Source: Bolinopsis microptera
Taxonomy: Eukaryota > Ctenophora > Tentaculata > Lobata > Bolinopsidae
Assembly: GCF_026151205.1 (NCBI RefSeq)
Contig: NC_087083.1
Span: 5,248,460 to 5,312,459 of the forward strand
Length of the DNA: 64,000 nucleotides
Reading direction: 5' to 3'
Shown: one piece after another, positions 22,125 through 35,900 of the stretch
Numbering within the stretch: the stretch's first letter is position 1
How the letters are laid out: each line of letters opens with the position of its first letter
Notes under the pieces: model-generated
Seen by the model: only the letters and a program-made list of their open reading frames with translations
Told to the model about the DNA's origin: nothing
Database searches by the model: none
Made by a program: the position numbers and the translations under genes

Positions 22125-24188
22125 GATGAAATCTAAAGCTGCAATTTAGAAATTATATTTAAAACTGTCTACAACATATGATGATGTACCCGGACAATAT
22201 CGGACAAAAACCACTATCCACAGCTAGTAGATCACTGAGAGCTTGCCTTGTCTAATATTCACAAGTCAGAAAAAAATTCGCAGTTAGAAAAATACACCTT
22301 AGAAGACAACCTGATTTTAGAGGACAGGTGCTAGATGTCCCATATACACATCATAATGATTTTAATGATTTATTGAGAAAAGACAATTTTTTTGTTGAGA
22401 AAAGACAATTTTATTATTTATCACCAATTCAATACATAATCAATAAATATATATCCGAATAAATTTGATTTAAAATTCAATGATACAAGTATGCTAGCAG
22501 CTAGCGCGCTTGTATTTCATCAATATACACGCTGTTAAAATGGGTCTTACCACACCGCCACTCACATTAGCACAGTTGGTGAACGGACCCAGGCGCTGTT
22601 AAGCTTTTATGAGCCCTGGTTGACTGCTGAGAGTGGCGACGGGTCTGACATTAATTTTATCTTAGTTTTCCCTATATTCCAGTAAAATTTTAGTTTAGTT
22701 TATTGAAGGGGGTTCAGTAAAATTTTAGTTTAGTTTATTGAAGGGGGTTCTTTACTTGAAGGCTCGGGATCTTTTGAATAGCCACACAAGTTTATGGAAC
22801 AAGTTACAAGGCGACAACTATACACAATTATAGGAAAACAAATTTAGGAAAACAAATTTAAATTTTGGTATTTATTAATAACAATCAAAACATATCATAT
22901 CATAAAAATAAAGCCGCGCGTTGGTTGACTGCCTCAGTAAGGTCAATAATTTAAGCTTGAAGGTGCCCTGCGCATTTACAGAACCTTATGCGGCGATCAC
23001 ATATTCATGAGGACCTGTGAGCGCCAAATTTAATTTAAAGTTTCTAGAAATCATACATCACTACGAGTTACTCATGCTTTTGGATTATAAGAGTGCGGAT
23101 TGTCAGGTATTTCATTCATTCATACTTAATCGGTTTAAAGCTCTATATTCAGAACTCACTATTGTTTAAACTAAGAAAGCAGAACGTAGATAATGGACAA
23201 TATACCGACGACAATACCAAGGACTCGAGTGCCGCATTGACTTTTCCGGATCCGTTTTTACCGAAGGCTTATCCACCAGTTACTCATGCTGCATCTATAG
23301 TCTGATAATATTTTGTCTTATCTCTAGCAAGCATTCTGTAAATTGAAGTGTCGTATTTATTATAGGAGAGCCAGCCAACCTCCGCATTATAATCTTTTGT
23401 GTGCCAAGTTCGTTTATAAAATCTAATCATATAATAAAATTGATCCAATAATCTAAGATGAACGGTATATATTCATGATATATCATAGCTCATCGTTATT
23501 AAAATCCGAATGGATGAATTAATCAAGTAATGTTCCCTTTCAACACAACTAAACAACAAACAAATGCTTGCTCACCAGTGGTGACGCAATCGTAGGGGCA
23601 TGCAGTTGGTTCAGATAACTCTCACCCCGACGACGGCGTCGAGAAATTATCAAATTATGCATTTGCGCCATTTGGTTTGTAGAAATTAGTGTTATCTACA
23701 CTTATAGCTTAACTGGCGAGCAAACATCGTCCCACTTGGCCGGGACGAAAATACCGAGTCCAATACAGAGAGTTAACCAAAAGATAAAAATAAGAGCTCG
23801 GATATCAACAAAAATCACACACTCCAGACGACAGGGGAAGAGAGGAAGGGAAGTTATGGGTTAACAAATTATATTTAAACTGCAAGCAGCCCCCATCTCC
23901 TCTACTGCTTTAGTTTGGTGACAGGATTCAAACAGTGCAACTCAAGTCATACATAATTTCCATGCAGAACTTTTAAACCTCGGTTGGACCCGCCATCTAT
24001 GCGAAGTTACACATTTCTGTAAAGTTTTCTTGATAGTCATATGCATGATCAGGAAACCATGATCGAAGAAATCAGAAACATGAATTTCTAAGACAGCTGA
24101 GATACGATAGTTTGCATAACATAACATAACATTATAAATAGTGCCTCTCTGGGCATCTCAAAAAAGAAATTCACAGAAAATGAACAAT
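22125..24188. other. Intergenic, minor repeats
   Basis: No gene recognised. A 35-base segment (TTTTAGTTTAGTTTATTGAA and flanks) is repeated in tandem at about 22680-22750. TGAGAAAAGACAATTTTTTT occurs near 21913, 22373 and 22395. Otherwise AT-rich without clear structure. Confidence 0.5.
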
Positions 24189-24575
24189 TTACGTTTGAAA
24201 CCATATAATTACAAACTTTAAAAAAAAATCCAACTTAATACCTTTGATATTAACCTTCTTCCCCTTAGCTACCATTGGATTCTCTTTCATATAACTTACA
24301 TAACTATTCCTATTAGACACAGACACATCTATCCTATCAAAGATGTCATATGACAGTTCCCAGTAGTGGCCAAGCTTATTAGCCTGATATCCATGAAGCC
24401 GAATGGCATCAAATCCCCTTTTGAATCCAGTAACTGACTCACTAGCTTTCACAAGTGGTGGTAGACTGTTCCAGTAGCGCAAGACCCTTTGGGCAAAGAA
24501 GTCAGTCTCATTTGTGGTAAATCTGTGTGGCTTTGACCTAGCAGAGACACAAGTTTTTTTAAACGAGTGCTATTA
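24189..24575 (-). pseudogene. LINE reverse transcriptase C-terminal remnant
   Basis: Minus-strand open segment of about 125 codons. It includes TTNETDFFAQRVLRYWNSLP followed by PLVKASESVTGFKRGFD. The pattern F-F-x-x-R-V-x-x-x-W-N-x-L-P, then a hydrophobic-Ser-Val-x-x-F-K segment, is the usual tail after the reverse transcriptase domain of Jockey/CR1/RTE-like non-LTR retrotransposons. No polymerase catalytic motifs are found upstream, so this is a 5'-truncated copy, the common state of LINE insertions. Alternative: an exon captured from such an element. Confidence 0.6.
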
Positions 24576-25757
24576 ATCGTCCTCAGCTGTAATGTGTTTT
24601 GAACATCGTTAGAACTAGGAATAAACAAGAAATCAACACTTACATACACGTAAAAGGTATCGCAACATTAAACAGTAGCGCCGATAAAACTAAGAAATTC
24701 GTGAGTAATAGGACATATTTTGCTTGAGCGCTCGATTTTCATAGTATGGCGTAAATCGGCAAAAATATGCGCGGCGCATAAATTTTTTTAAATTCACTAA
24801 AAAGTTTTTTTTTTAAATCATAAAAACATCAAGTATATTAAAATTTAAGCTTTTTTATTATAATTTGTGACAAATTTAACTGTCAATAAAATTATATATT
24901 TAAGTGCCAAAAATAAAATGCGCGCAAAAATGGATAAAAACGATTTTCGAATTTTTGGCTTAGGAAATTCTGAAATAACAGGTTAATTTTAATATAAACT
25001 TGTGCAGCTTATTTCTTTGCAGCTAGAGCTAGACTAAGAGACTTTACACAAATTTTTTGATATTCCAACAAATTTAATTTGCTTTAAAAAAATTAAAAAA
25101 TACAATTTGTTTGCTTATTTTTGGACCAAAGTGAAAATTGATTTTTAGCAATTTTAAGGTGACCAGGGAATTTTAGTTTAATTATCTTGGAACCAGTTTT
25201 AATAAATTCTACGGTCAAAAATACGTCCAGGGGTGTACAACTTTTAAAATATTTCAAACTATGGCGAACACCGCGAGTCGGCGAGTGCATAACTAACTGA
25301 TTAAACTAATAACTAACTAAACGTAACAGTATAATTAGTTGTAACATCATAATGCATAAGGTTTCGATCAATGATTAAGTTTATAATTAAAATTGTTCTA
25401 CTACTACCGTTTAATGTTTAGGCGTTTATAGTACAATTTGATAATTTTGCAAAACGGCTCGCGGATTTTGAATTTCAGCTCCTTATATAGAGCTTTAACG
25501 GGTGATACTCGTAAAATATCTGTTCCATATACAGGACCGTCGACGAGTCCAACTCGGCGCGCGTCCTGGTAGGTTGTAAACCTACAAATAGAGCTCCGAG
25601 AGTTTTGAGTTCAGAACAGCTGTAGAAGATAAAACAGCTAAAAAGAAAGCACAAGCAAAGTGGAGGAGCTTATTCCGATAAATTTATGTTGATGGAAAAA
25701 GTACGAAAGTTTAAACGTAGATTTTGGGGGTGAAGATCGAGTTTTAGGATGATGATT
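24576..25757. other. AT-rich stretch with GC-rich dispersed repeat core
   Basis: Mostly AT-rich. Segments such as GCGCGGCGCATAAAT near 24770 and CTACGGTCAAAAATACGT near 25210 have relatives at 45430 and 47430. The block near 25542-25590 (GTCGACGAGTCCAACTCGG, then GCGCGTCCTGGTAGGTTGTA) occurs inverted at 47675-47725. No gene seen. Confidence 0.5.
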
Positions 25758-26110
25758 AATCACTCTACACTCGACTGTCACGTGACTTTTTTAACCCGTT
25801 CTCTAGCTGGTTCTGAACGACTTTTCGAAACCGTAACCCTCTAATCTGATCCCAACCCTAACCCTAACCCAATCCTTAACAAAAACATATGCTGAAACCC
25901 TAACCCTAACGAGAAATTAGACTAACTTCCTTATACGGACATATCACGTGATCGAGACAGTTTTTCGCCAATATCTCGTCAGGGGAGCATTTTAACCCTA
26001 TGTCATGGGGGGTGATTCGGAATCAGCGTCCGAAAATACATCGCATGAAGTTGGTTACAACCGTCGGGGGCTCTTTTTGAACAATCTCGAAGATCGACTG
26101 TAGAGTGATT
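25758..26110. mobile_element. MITE with AATCACTCTACA ends
   Basis: Starts AATCACTCTACA and ends TGTAGAGTGATT, a perfect 12-bp terminal inverted repeat. Inside are CCCTAACCCTAACCC and similar strings plus paired ATCACGTGA motifs. There is no coding capacity. A second, diverged copy in the same orientation lies at 36775-37098. Confidence 0.72.
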
Positions 26111-26919
26111 TAGCACGCTCGCGAGTTTTAACGACTATATTTACGGATCTCCTAACGATAGAACCTGCACTCCTGCCTGTCCAACCAACTTCATTCTCAA
26201 GGAAGACCAACACCCAGGATGAGGCCCGTCTTGATGTATCAGCTAAAATGTTGGACTGAATACACCCCTGCTTTGCAGCATCATCTGTGGTTCCTTGTCT
26301 TACTATATGTAAAGCGAGACGATATATATGAATTAAATAGGTACTAATTATTTTAGTCTCTTGAGTCTTGACACCATTTAGGGTTATACGGGTTCCTGCT
26401 AGTATAACTAACTCAAATATTTGCCGACAAAGTGCTGTTACATACAATTTTACTTTACAAGTTTGTTTATTTATTTCAATAAGAATATTTTGATATTTTG
26501 AAAAATGATTATTTTTGACAGTGAATTAAAACTTTTAATTTAAAGTTCTAAGGGAATAAAAGAACCATTCTGTGAGAAACAGAACTATTGGTATGGTCAT
26601 TATTTGAGATCAGAGCAAAAAACTAACAAAGATTAATTTATGTTTCATATGGCCAAGCTTTGTAGCATCCGGTCAAGTTTGCAACATCTGACCAACTTTA
26701 AGATGAGAGCGATTCTGGTGCTTGTTAGCAATAAGGTTAAAGAGAAATCTTGCTGTGTCATGTGACTGAGTCTCGAAAGTCTAAATTTTAAAATTTTTGA
26801 TCTTTTATGTTCTATTTGGTAGGATTTTCGATGAAAGAAAATTAAGAATACTGTCTGTCAACTTGATGATTACTTATCACTTATCAGCAGCTAGAATGTG
26901 AAGCAAAACAGTATGATCT
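26111..26919. other. 5' flank of the LDLa receptor gene
   Basis: The 26331-26404 part is the reverse complement of 32631-32708 (CTAGCAGGAACCCGTATAA and onward to TTTAATT), so it is one copy of a dispersed repeat. The rest is AT-rich, and no gene is seen before the ATG at 26920. The 130-codon minus-strand frame here overlaps repeats and is not credible. Confidence 0.55.
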
Positions 26920-29900
26920 ATGGCATGGACTTCAGTTTACACGCTATCCTGTTCTTTTCTTGTCATTGTTTGTAGCCTCGAAACCTGCTCACTCTCCTCC
27001 AAACAGTATCCTGAGTTAGAATTGAAAAATGCATCAAACTATACGAGAAACTGTCCACTGGTAAGTTGTCATTGGCTTGGTGTTTGTTGCACAATTTTTT
27101 CCCTACCATTGCCGAAAGCAAAAAGATCATAAGTATTGGTTAGGACAGCAAGCTACTCCTTCGTAACATATACCAGGCCCTTTTATTTCTGTGGAGGCGT
27201 CTATTTTGCCGCATGCGACACCAGTCATGAGCTAATTTATTACACCCACAGAGACCAGATTTAATGTCCATGATATATTTCAACGATTATATTAACTTGA
27301 AGCCCAAGTTACCAACTATAATCGATTTATTTAAAATTACTTCTCCCAGATTTCAGTGGCATCAGAACAGATATGTATCAAAGAGTTTTGTAGAATAGTT
27401 GAAGCAAGAAATGACTGTTATGGTAATGCTATCCAGTTACTAAAAGATGGTAAATAGTCAAACTATATATGCAGGGATTGGGAAATTATAATATAATGAT
27501 CAGTAAAAACTAAAATAGTCGTTTTTTCATAAAGCTATAAGTAATAAGTGTAGATAATTTCTCAATTTTAGCTCACTCTTTTTATTAATATGCTTTTAAA
27601 TAATTTGTAAACTAAATAAATTTTTCAGGTACGGGATTTATATGCTACATTTTACAGTTACACAGCTGCCCCGGGTCATCTGGCTGTCAGTTTAAAAAAA
27701 GGGTTGGGTCCAAGATTCTTCTTTCAGACAATTTCAAAAAACCTGAAGGTTTGTCAAGCAAGTTGTAGGTATTGATATCTGGCCTTATGGAAACTGTAGC
27801 TTAGCAAAGCTTGTCACGAGTCTAACAATGAGACATATTAACTGCTGTGTTTTTATTTCCTTTTTTTATTGAGACCTTATTATTTAATTTTGCTAAATTC
27901 CTCAGAGTATGATGTAGTGTGTCCAGAAATGCACCGTTGTGCAAGTGGAAAATGTTTGGACAAGATAAACATTTGTGACGGTATAACAGACTGTCAAGAT
28001 GGTAGCGATGAACTTGCATGTGTTCAAGATGGTAAGTTTTTTTAATGATAAAAAAGATCATCAAGGTTGACCTTATTTTTGTAGTGCTTTATTCGGTTGT
28101 TTGCATTCATAATTAACTGATTTATAATTATATTTCAAACAAAATATCGGTCAATCTGACAAATTATGATAGATTCAAGTTCTTAGCTGCTTCTCCACAA
28201 ATTACATCACTATTATTATTTTCTCATTATCTTATTTAAATACAATCCCTTATATCTGGGGAATAAATTCATATTAACAATAATTGTGCTGTATAAAACT
28301 TGATTTTATTTATTTATTCATATATAATTAGTATTATTATTATAATTATTAGTTGCCTATAACTGAACTTTAAACTAATTTCCCACTATCTGTAATCCTC
28401 GTTGTTACAGAGAGTTGTGATGCGCCAAACAACTTTGTATGTCGGAGTGATGGAAAATGTATACCATCCTCTCTAAAGTGCGATGGAGTTATTGACTGTA
28501 CAGATGGATCTGATGAGATGGGGTGTACGGAGTATTGTGAGTGTAATTATAGTTGCTAATTAATGAGTACGGAGTATTGTGAGTGTAATTATAGTTCTTA
28601 ATTAATGAGTACGGAGTATTGTGAGTGTAATTATAGTTGCTAATTAATGAGTACGGAGTATTGTGAGTGTAATTATAGTTCTTAATTAATGAGTACGGAG
28701 TATTGTGAGTGTAATTATAGTTGCTAATTAATGAGTACGGAGTATTGTGAGTGTAATTATAGTTCTTAATTAATGAGTACGGAGTATTGTGAGTGTAATT
28801 ATAGAACTGTTAATTAATGAGTACGGAGTATTGTGAGTGTAATTATAGAACTGTTAATTAATGAGTACGGAGTATTGTGAGTGTAATTATAGAACTGTTA
28901 ATTAATGAGTACGGAGTATTGTGAGTGTAATTATAGAACTGTTAATTAATGAGTACGGAGTATTGTGAGTGTAATTATAGAACTGTTAATTAATGAGTAC
29001 GGAGTATTGTGAGTGTAATTATAGAACTGTTAATTAATGAGTACGGAGTATTGTGAGTGTAATTATAGAACTGTTAATTAATGAGTACGGAGTATTGTGA
29101 GTGTAATTATAGAACTGTTAATTAATGAGTACGGAGTATTGTGAGTGTAATTATAGAACTGTTAATTAATGAGTACGGAGTATTGTGAGTGTAATTATAG
29201 AACTGTTAATTAATGAGTACGGAGTATTGTGAGTGTAATTATAGAACTGTTAATTAATGAGTACGGAGTATTGTGAGTGTAATTATAGAACTGTTAATTA
29301 ATGAGTACGGAGTATTGTGAGTGTAATTATAGAACTGTTAATTAATGAGTACGGAGTATTGTGAGTGTAATTATAGAACTGTTAATTAATGAGTACGGAG
29401 TATTGTGAGTGTAATTATAGTTCTTAATTAATGAGTTAATTAATTCCATTAATTCTTTTTGAAAATAATCGAAAAATGTATTACATTAATATTTATAACA
29501 ACGTATATCAATAAGATTTTTAGCATCAATTCATTGAGTCCATGGGACTCCTAATTAGCTAGTTAACTAATTAACTAAGCTTTGATACAAAGCATGCAAA
29601 CTCAAAGTCACTCTCAGCCTGGTCGATTCCTGCAGTAAATGCTCATGTACTTCCATTGATTGTACTGCACTTGGATTAATCTAATTCTGAAGTGTGCGAT
29701 GTACAATATTCAGCATCAATGTTATTAGGTCATATTTCAATACTGTTGTTGAGTATGAACTCTGCAATGTGTTTACTGTAGATAATGTTGTGAAGAGGTT
29801 ATCCGTGCTTTCTTTTGGAGGACCGAGCTCACTATTATTAGTAAATGAATTAATGCAATGCATCTACATGACGTTATCTTAGCAGTAAACGTTACTGATA

Positions 29901-32900
29901 GTATAAGTAGGTTTAATAAAATGGACTCAAGTTAAAGTGCAGTATTGTTGTTGTTGTTGATGTCCGCTGTCTGCATAAGTTAATCGTGTAATGTGTAATG
30001 TGTAATGTGTAATGTGTAATGTGTAATGTGTAATGTGTATACATGATAAACATGGAGAACTATATTCGTTTTAATTCACACCATGAACGCCTCAAAGTGT
30101 TGATTGTTGAGAGTAATTGTATTTATAGGATATATAGTAACTTTTTACCAGTATAAAATGTACATTGTACAATAAAAAGGGTGTGTTAAGTGTACAATTT
30201 ATTTGGTGTAGAGTGTAGAGTGTAGAGTGTAGAGTGTAGAGTGTAGAGTGTAGAGTGTTGAGTGTAGAGTGTTGAGTGTAGAGTGTAGAGTGTAGAGTGT
30301 AGAGTGTTGAGTGTAGAGTGTAGAGTGTTGAGTGTAAAGTCTTGAGTGTAGAGTGTTGAGTGTAGAGTGTAGAGTTTTGAGTGTAAAGTGTAGAGTGTAG
30401 AGTGTAGTGTTGAGTGTAGAGTGTTGAGTGTAGAGTGTAGAGTGTAGAGTGTAGAGTGTAGTGTAGAGTGTAGCGTGTAGAGTGTAGAGTGTAGTGTAGA
30501 GTGTAGAGTGTTGAGTGTTGAGTGTTGAGTGTAGAGTGTAGAGTGTAGAGTGTAGAGTGTAGAGTGTAGAGTGTAGAGTGTAGTGTAGAGTGTAGAGTGT
30601 AGAGTGTAGAGTGTAGAGTGTAGAGTGTAGAGTGTAGAGTGTAGAGTGTAGTGTAGAGTGTAGAGTGTAGAGTGTAGAGTGTTGAGTGTTGAGTGTAGAG
30701 TGTATAGTGTAGAGTGTAGAGTGTAGAGTGTAGAGTGTAGAGTGTAGAGTGTAGAGTGTAGAGTGTAGAGTACAGAGTGTAGAGTGTAGAGTGTAGAGTG
30801 TAGAGTACAGAGTGTAGAGTGTAGAGTGTAGAGTGTAGAGTGTACATTATGCTATGATTCTACTGTTGTCTGTACGATGCTATAATTACACATGCTGATC
30901 AGATATGATTATATATGCTGATTGCTGATGAGGTATTGTTTGTTTAATTATGTGCTATTGTTTGTATAATTATGTGCTATAAATACAATTGGCACACTCT
31001 TTGACATTTTAAAGTTTCTCATACATATTAAAGAAGATAAGTGCAGCGAATGTGTGGCTCTTCTATAGTACATGTACCAAATGTAACCTTACTATACACT
31101 TACCTTGCTTGTAAAGGTAAAGGTACGGAGTCCAATATGTTTTATATCATTTATTGAGCGCAATATATTAACTCCACTGTACCCCGAGCTGAGCACAGTT
31201 AGTATTCTACAATCAGTGAGATATATATATACTCCTCCGTACTGAGAGCTGAAACAGTACAGTTCCCACTTCCTAGTCTCTCAATCGAACACTGACTGTA
31301 TAAGTGTGTTAATATCAGCAATATATAGCAATATATCTGTATATATATTACTAGTAATATATCTAGAAATATATCTAGAAATATATCTAGAAATATATAT
31401 AGCAAATTATAGCAATGCAGCGCTCAACCATTTTATACGCAGTATCTGCAATATTTTCAGTGTTTCAACCCTTTTTAAAAGGATTATAGACTTGGTCACA
31501 AGTGAAAAGGTGAGCCACCTTGTCTAGCTTCATCGAATTATACAGGAGAATTGTTTAGGCTGAGGCTGAGGCTGAGGCTGAGGCTGAGGCTGAGGCTGAG
31601 GCTGAGGCTGAGGCCGAGGCTGAGGCTGAGGCTGAGGCTGAGGCTGAGGCTGAGGCTGAGGCTGAGGCTGAGGCTGAGGCTGAGGCTGTTATCTGTTATA
31701 TTATGTAAGATATGATCTACATAACACATAATATTTAGTATGTCATTATATCAGGTGATGTACTGAATATTTGTGTGTGTGTGAGCGATGTGTAGTATCA
31801 AATAACACCGGAACATGATATGATAACGTGACTGGTACTGTTGTATGAGTGGTTTTATTGCTTATTTTATTGTAATATATAACTGCTTCCACCTGATCCA
31901 AAGTAACACAATGTTATATAGTTATATCATATATGCATATTATATATAATGTGATTAGTGGTATAGACTATACACTATACATATATAATATGTAGTAAAG
32001 CGAGGATTTTGGCAAAACGTGTTGGCTAAAATGTATTAGGTTAGGGTTGGTGTAAAGATAAGGATCCTAGAGCAGGAGGTTCTGGGACAGGACAGGTATA
32101 TCCTGATGTAGGGTGATTTATCCAAATACAATATCTTTCCTATAACAGAATTAGGCATCATTACTCAATCATTAATCAATCTTATCTGAATATATGGTTA
32201 TTATTTAATATTTATACTTAATACTCATTTTACGTATGTAAACTGACCGAAGATACAGCCGATTTAAATATAAGACACTTTAAACACAACTCGATTACCA
32301 CAAAACCGATCAAAATTCCGGTCGAGCAATCATTGCACGTGCGCATTCTAACACTGTTGCTAGGCAACCTTATGCTTTTTACCTAACTTCCTATTCCTCA
32401 TATAATTTGCACGTGGCCGGTCGTACATGTACAATATACATAGAAGAATTATAGTAGAGAATATGTTATTACAGTTTTCATTTTTCATATTACCTGGCAT
32501 CTTACCTGGTAATTCTAATGACTGGCATATAACTGGCATATTATTGTATAATAACTGGCAATGTTGTGAAGGCTGATTTTCAATGTGAGCACAGTACGTT
32601 TTTCTATTGAACTTGCCAACAATTTATAATTACTAGCAGGAACCCGTATAATATAACCCTAAACGGTGTCAAGACTCAAAATACTAAAATAATTATTACC
32701 TATTTAATTGGCGTTTTTGACACCACTTGGGGTCCAAATTTTCGGCTCTAAAATCATTATTCCTTGACCAATTTTTTATTTTTTCATGCTGATTTGAAGG
32801 CCATTAAAGCATTTGACCCAGCCAAAAAAGTTCCAGTTGTATATCTTTTACGGTTTATGCGGAAAGTCGCGTTAAAGTTGATGCCGTGGTGTCAGTAAAA

Positions 32901-35900
32901 TGGCACAGATATATATATATATATCTGTGCATATCGTCTCGCTTTATATATAGTAAGATGCAGCGATATCACAATATTTTTTTGAGAAATTCTAGAAGAA
33001 TGTTTGTATGGCTTTTTAAACTAGAGATATGAAAACTGTACAGACATGGGAATATGGTATTGCTGTTAAAGTCTTGAATTCGGAATCTGTCTTTTTTTCG
33101 AATATAAAATATAAAAGGTTTCGACTGCCCACTTGCACTTTCGAAATATAAACCAGTGAGTTTGATAGGGAAATCAACTAATTAATAAAGTAACGTAAAA
33201 TTTATGACATCACATCATCACACATGTCTACAAAATATCATCGCACTATGTGAAAAAATATATAATAAATATTTCCTCACCAACATCAGTTATCAAATAC
33301 AATATATTAAAATGTTTATCAAATAAAGTATCCTATTTTAAACACCCTGATTTTTCAGTGACAAGAAGAAAGGCTAACACAACGTTAATGATCACTGCTA
33401 TCTCAGTTGGAGTGGTGTTATCTTTGTTACTTATAGTCCTAATGTTCGCTTGTGGCCAGAAGTTGTACCTCAATCATTTTGAGCAGAGAGAACGGCTGAG
33501 AAATCTCAGACTTGGATCGTGTGAGTGGATAATTAATTACCAATTAGTAGCGTAATTGATTATTGAAACTGTTAAGTAATTCGACTTGAAATTTTTTGTA
33601 TCAATATTTGTTTATTGGTTTTGTTAGCTGGAGTAAATGTTTATGTTGGTTGCTTAGTAAACATTAGCCTTGACCGATAAACCACAGTCCAATCAATTTA
33701 TCATTTATCAATTAAACATTTGCTAATGAACTAATTAAATATAAACACCTCCGGGATACAGCTAAGGGACGGATAGAAAATAAGGGGCGGCGTTATTTTG
33801 ATCCATCCTGCTGTTTTCCCCGCTTACTAAGTCATCCCTGGACAGTTTTAATAATCCCACCCACATTCACTCAACCCTGTTTTGTTTATTGTGTGATCGC
33901 TTGTCTTCGACTTAGTCTAGTTTTCAGTTTCCTATGAGAAACTAAAAAATATAGTAACATACGTACGTCTCTTACTTCTCCGATCCCATTTTCCATTTTC
34001 CATACTCATCCCAAATAACGAGAATGAAAAGTAAATTTTAAAACGAATTACTCCTAGCAGTATCCCTGAGGAGTTTTTAACACAAAACGCCTCACACTTA
34101 CGTTTATATTAAAATAACCCCTAGCGCTACACACTCTGAATTGTTATTCGCTTATCCTTCGCGCCACGGGACAAATTGAAATATAATCCCTGTGTGTGCG
34201 GGCCTAATGTGTGTTATAAACTATAAATTAAATAAATAAATTCTAACATTTATTGCACGCTTCGATATTAAAATATACCCAACAAAGTTGTACATTCAAG
34301 CGAGACTTAGTGTGGAAATATCAGGATTATGCACTTCTTTATTACTTTATTAGTTCAGAATTTATGGACAAATAACTTATCTTCTCATTTTAGCTGGTGC
34401 TGACTACGTCGTGAGACTGTTGCCGGGAGAGGCCCCTTTTCAAGACACTCTACCTCCATCATATCACGATTCTATGATACCCGCTCGTCAGTAGCTTTAT
34501 TAATGATAATTTGATTAACTTTTAATGAGAGCTGTTAATCATTTTAAATCTGTATTTGTAATTCATTAACATAACTGAATTTTACATGATATTTTTATGA
34601 GCTTTCAATAAATTGTGATATAATCTGATGATTTTCTTAACTTAACATAAAAGTAAAATAAGAAGAATAAAATAAGAATAAAAAAGAAAATTGTATCGAA
34701 ATAGATTATGAATCACCATTCTAATACTTTTAAATGAATCTGTTTTGTTCAGCAGGGGAAGGACCGCCAGAGTATGAACCAGAAAGTAGCTTAGAAAGGT
34801 ATGTCATTATACACAGTTACACATTTGAGTGTAAAGTCAGCTAGCGCGCTATATATAATATAACTCAATTCCAGTAATGTGTCACTGTTATTTCTGAAAA
34901 TAGCGATTTTGATAAAGTATGTTTTGTAGCGCGCGGATCAAGAATTGTGATTGCACTAGCGCCAACGCACGATCTTATTCGATCGCGCGATATATCGATC
35001 GATCGATCGATATCACCTTAATAACACCAGAATGTGTGTGTGTCTGTGTGTCTGATGATCGTCTGTGTGTCCGTGTGTAATTTCCGAACGGTTATACAAA
35101 AAACGGTAATAGTTACGGGACTGGTTTTTTCGGTATAGTGCTGACAAAACTCTGACGAAGCCCATAAGCAAATTTTATAAAAATCGGCCGGTGGTAAGTG
35201 GTTTAATTGATGATTTTGTTCCAGAAATGTGACATAAATGGATGGGAGAGAGAACGAGGAGGATAACATGTACCGTAATTAGTTTAGCCCCACGTAATAC
35301 TATAAGCTTAGAGCTCACTCTTGCGGCCGGTTTGTTTCAACTGTAGGGAGATTTCATACTTTCATAAGACAGCGTTATGCGTGATATCAAATATATAATG
35401 CGGTTGTATACTTTTACATTGCAACTGTGACAGTAAAGTCCCGGCCGAAGGCACGGGTTACACTAGTATATTATATATTATCAATACTAATAATCCCAAA
35501 ATGTCTGTCTGTGTGTGGGAAATTTCCAAACGGTTTAATCAAGAAAACGGTAAGAGTTATGGGACTGGTTTGTCCGGTATAGTTTCGAAAAATCTCTTAC
35601 GAAGTCAATATGCAAATTTTTAAAAATTCGGCCGATGGTAAGTGGTTTAATTGATGGTTTTGTACTGCAAATGTGATATTGAAATGACTCACTTTTTGTC
35701 CCTCTCTCACTCTCTCTCCCCATTTACAGCTCCCCTAATTACTGCTTTAAACATAATTAGGTAATTTGGCATTGAGCCTATTAAGTATTCCTACTGGAAA
35801 CGTTTTACGTGATGGGTGCTCATTAATTAAATTTACTCTAATGAGGTCGGTTTCAACTGAGCGAGTTTATACTTTTGCACAATTTTAACTTTTGCACTGT

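Noticed and set aside
25850-25915. Telomere-like CCCTAACCC strings
   Set aside because: Short, interrupted, internal to a MITE and repeated at 36.9 kb; not a chromosome end.
26055-26447. 130-codon minus-strand frame
   Set aside because: It spans the end of a MITE and another dispersed repeat, with no protein resemblance.
28526-29436. Regular repeats resembling a CRISPR array
   Set aside because: Units are contiguous with no unique spacers, and the organism is an animal.
30092-30847. 251-codon minus-strand frame of Tyr-Thr-Leu-His-Ser repeats
   Set aside because: Direct product of the heptamer array; the stop-free frame follows from the unit length.
31538-31729. Ser-Leu repeat frame
   Set aside because: Artefact of the TGAGGC hexamer array.
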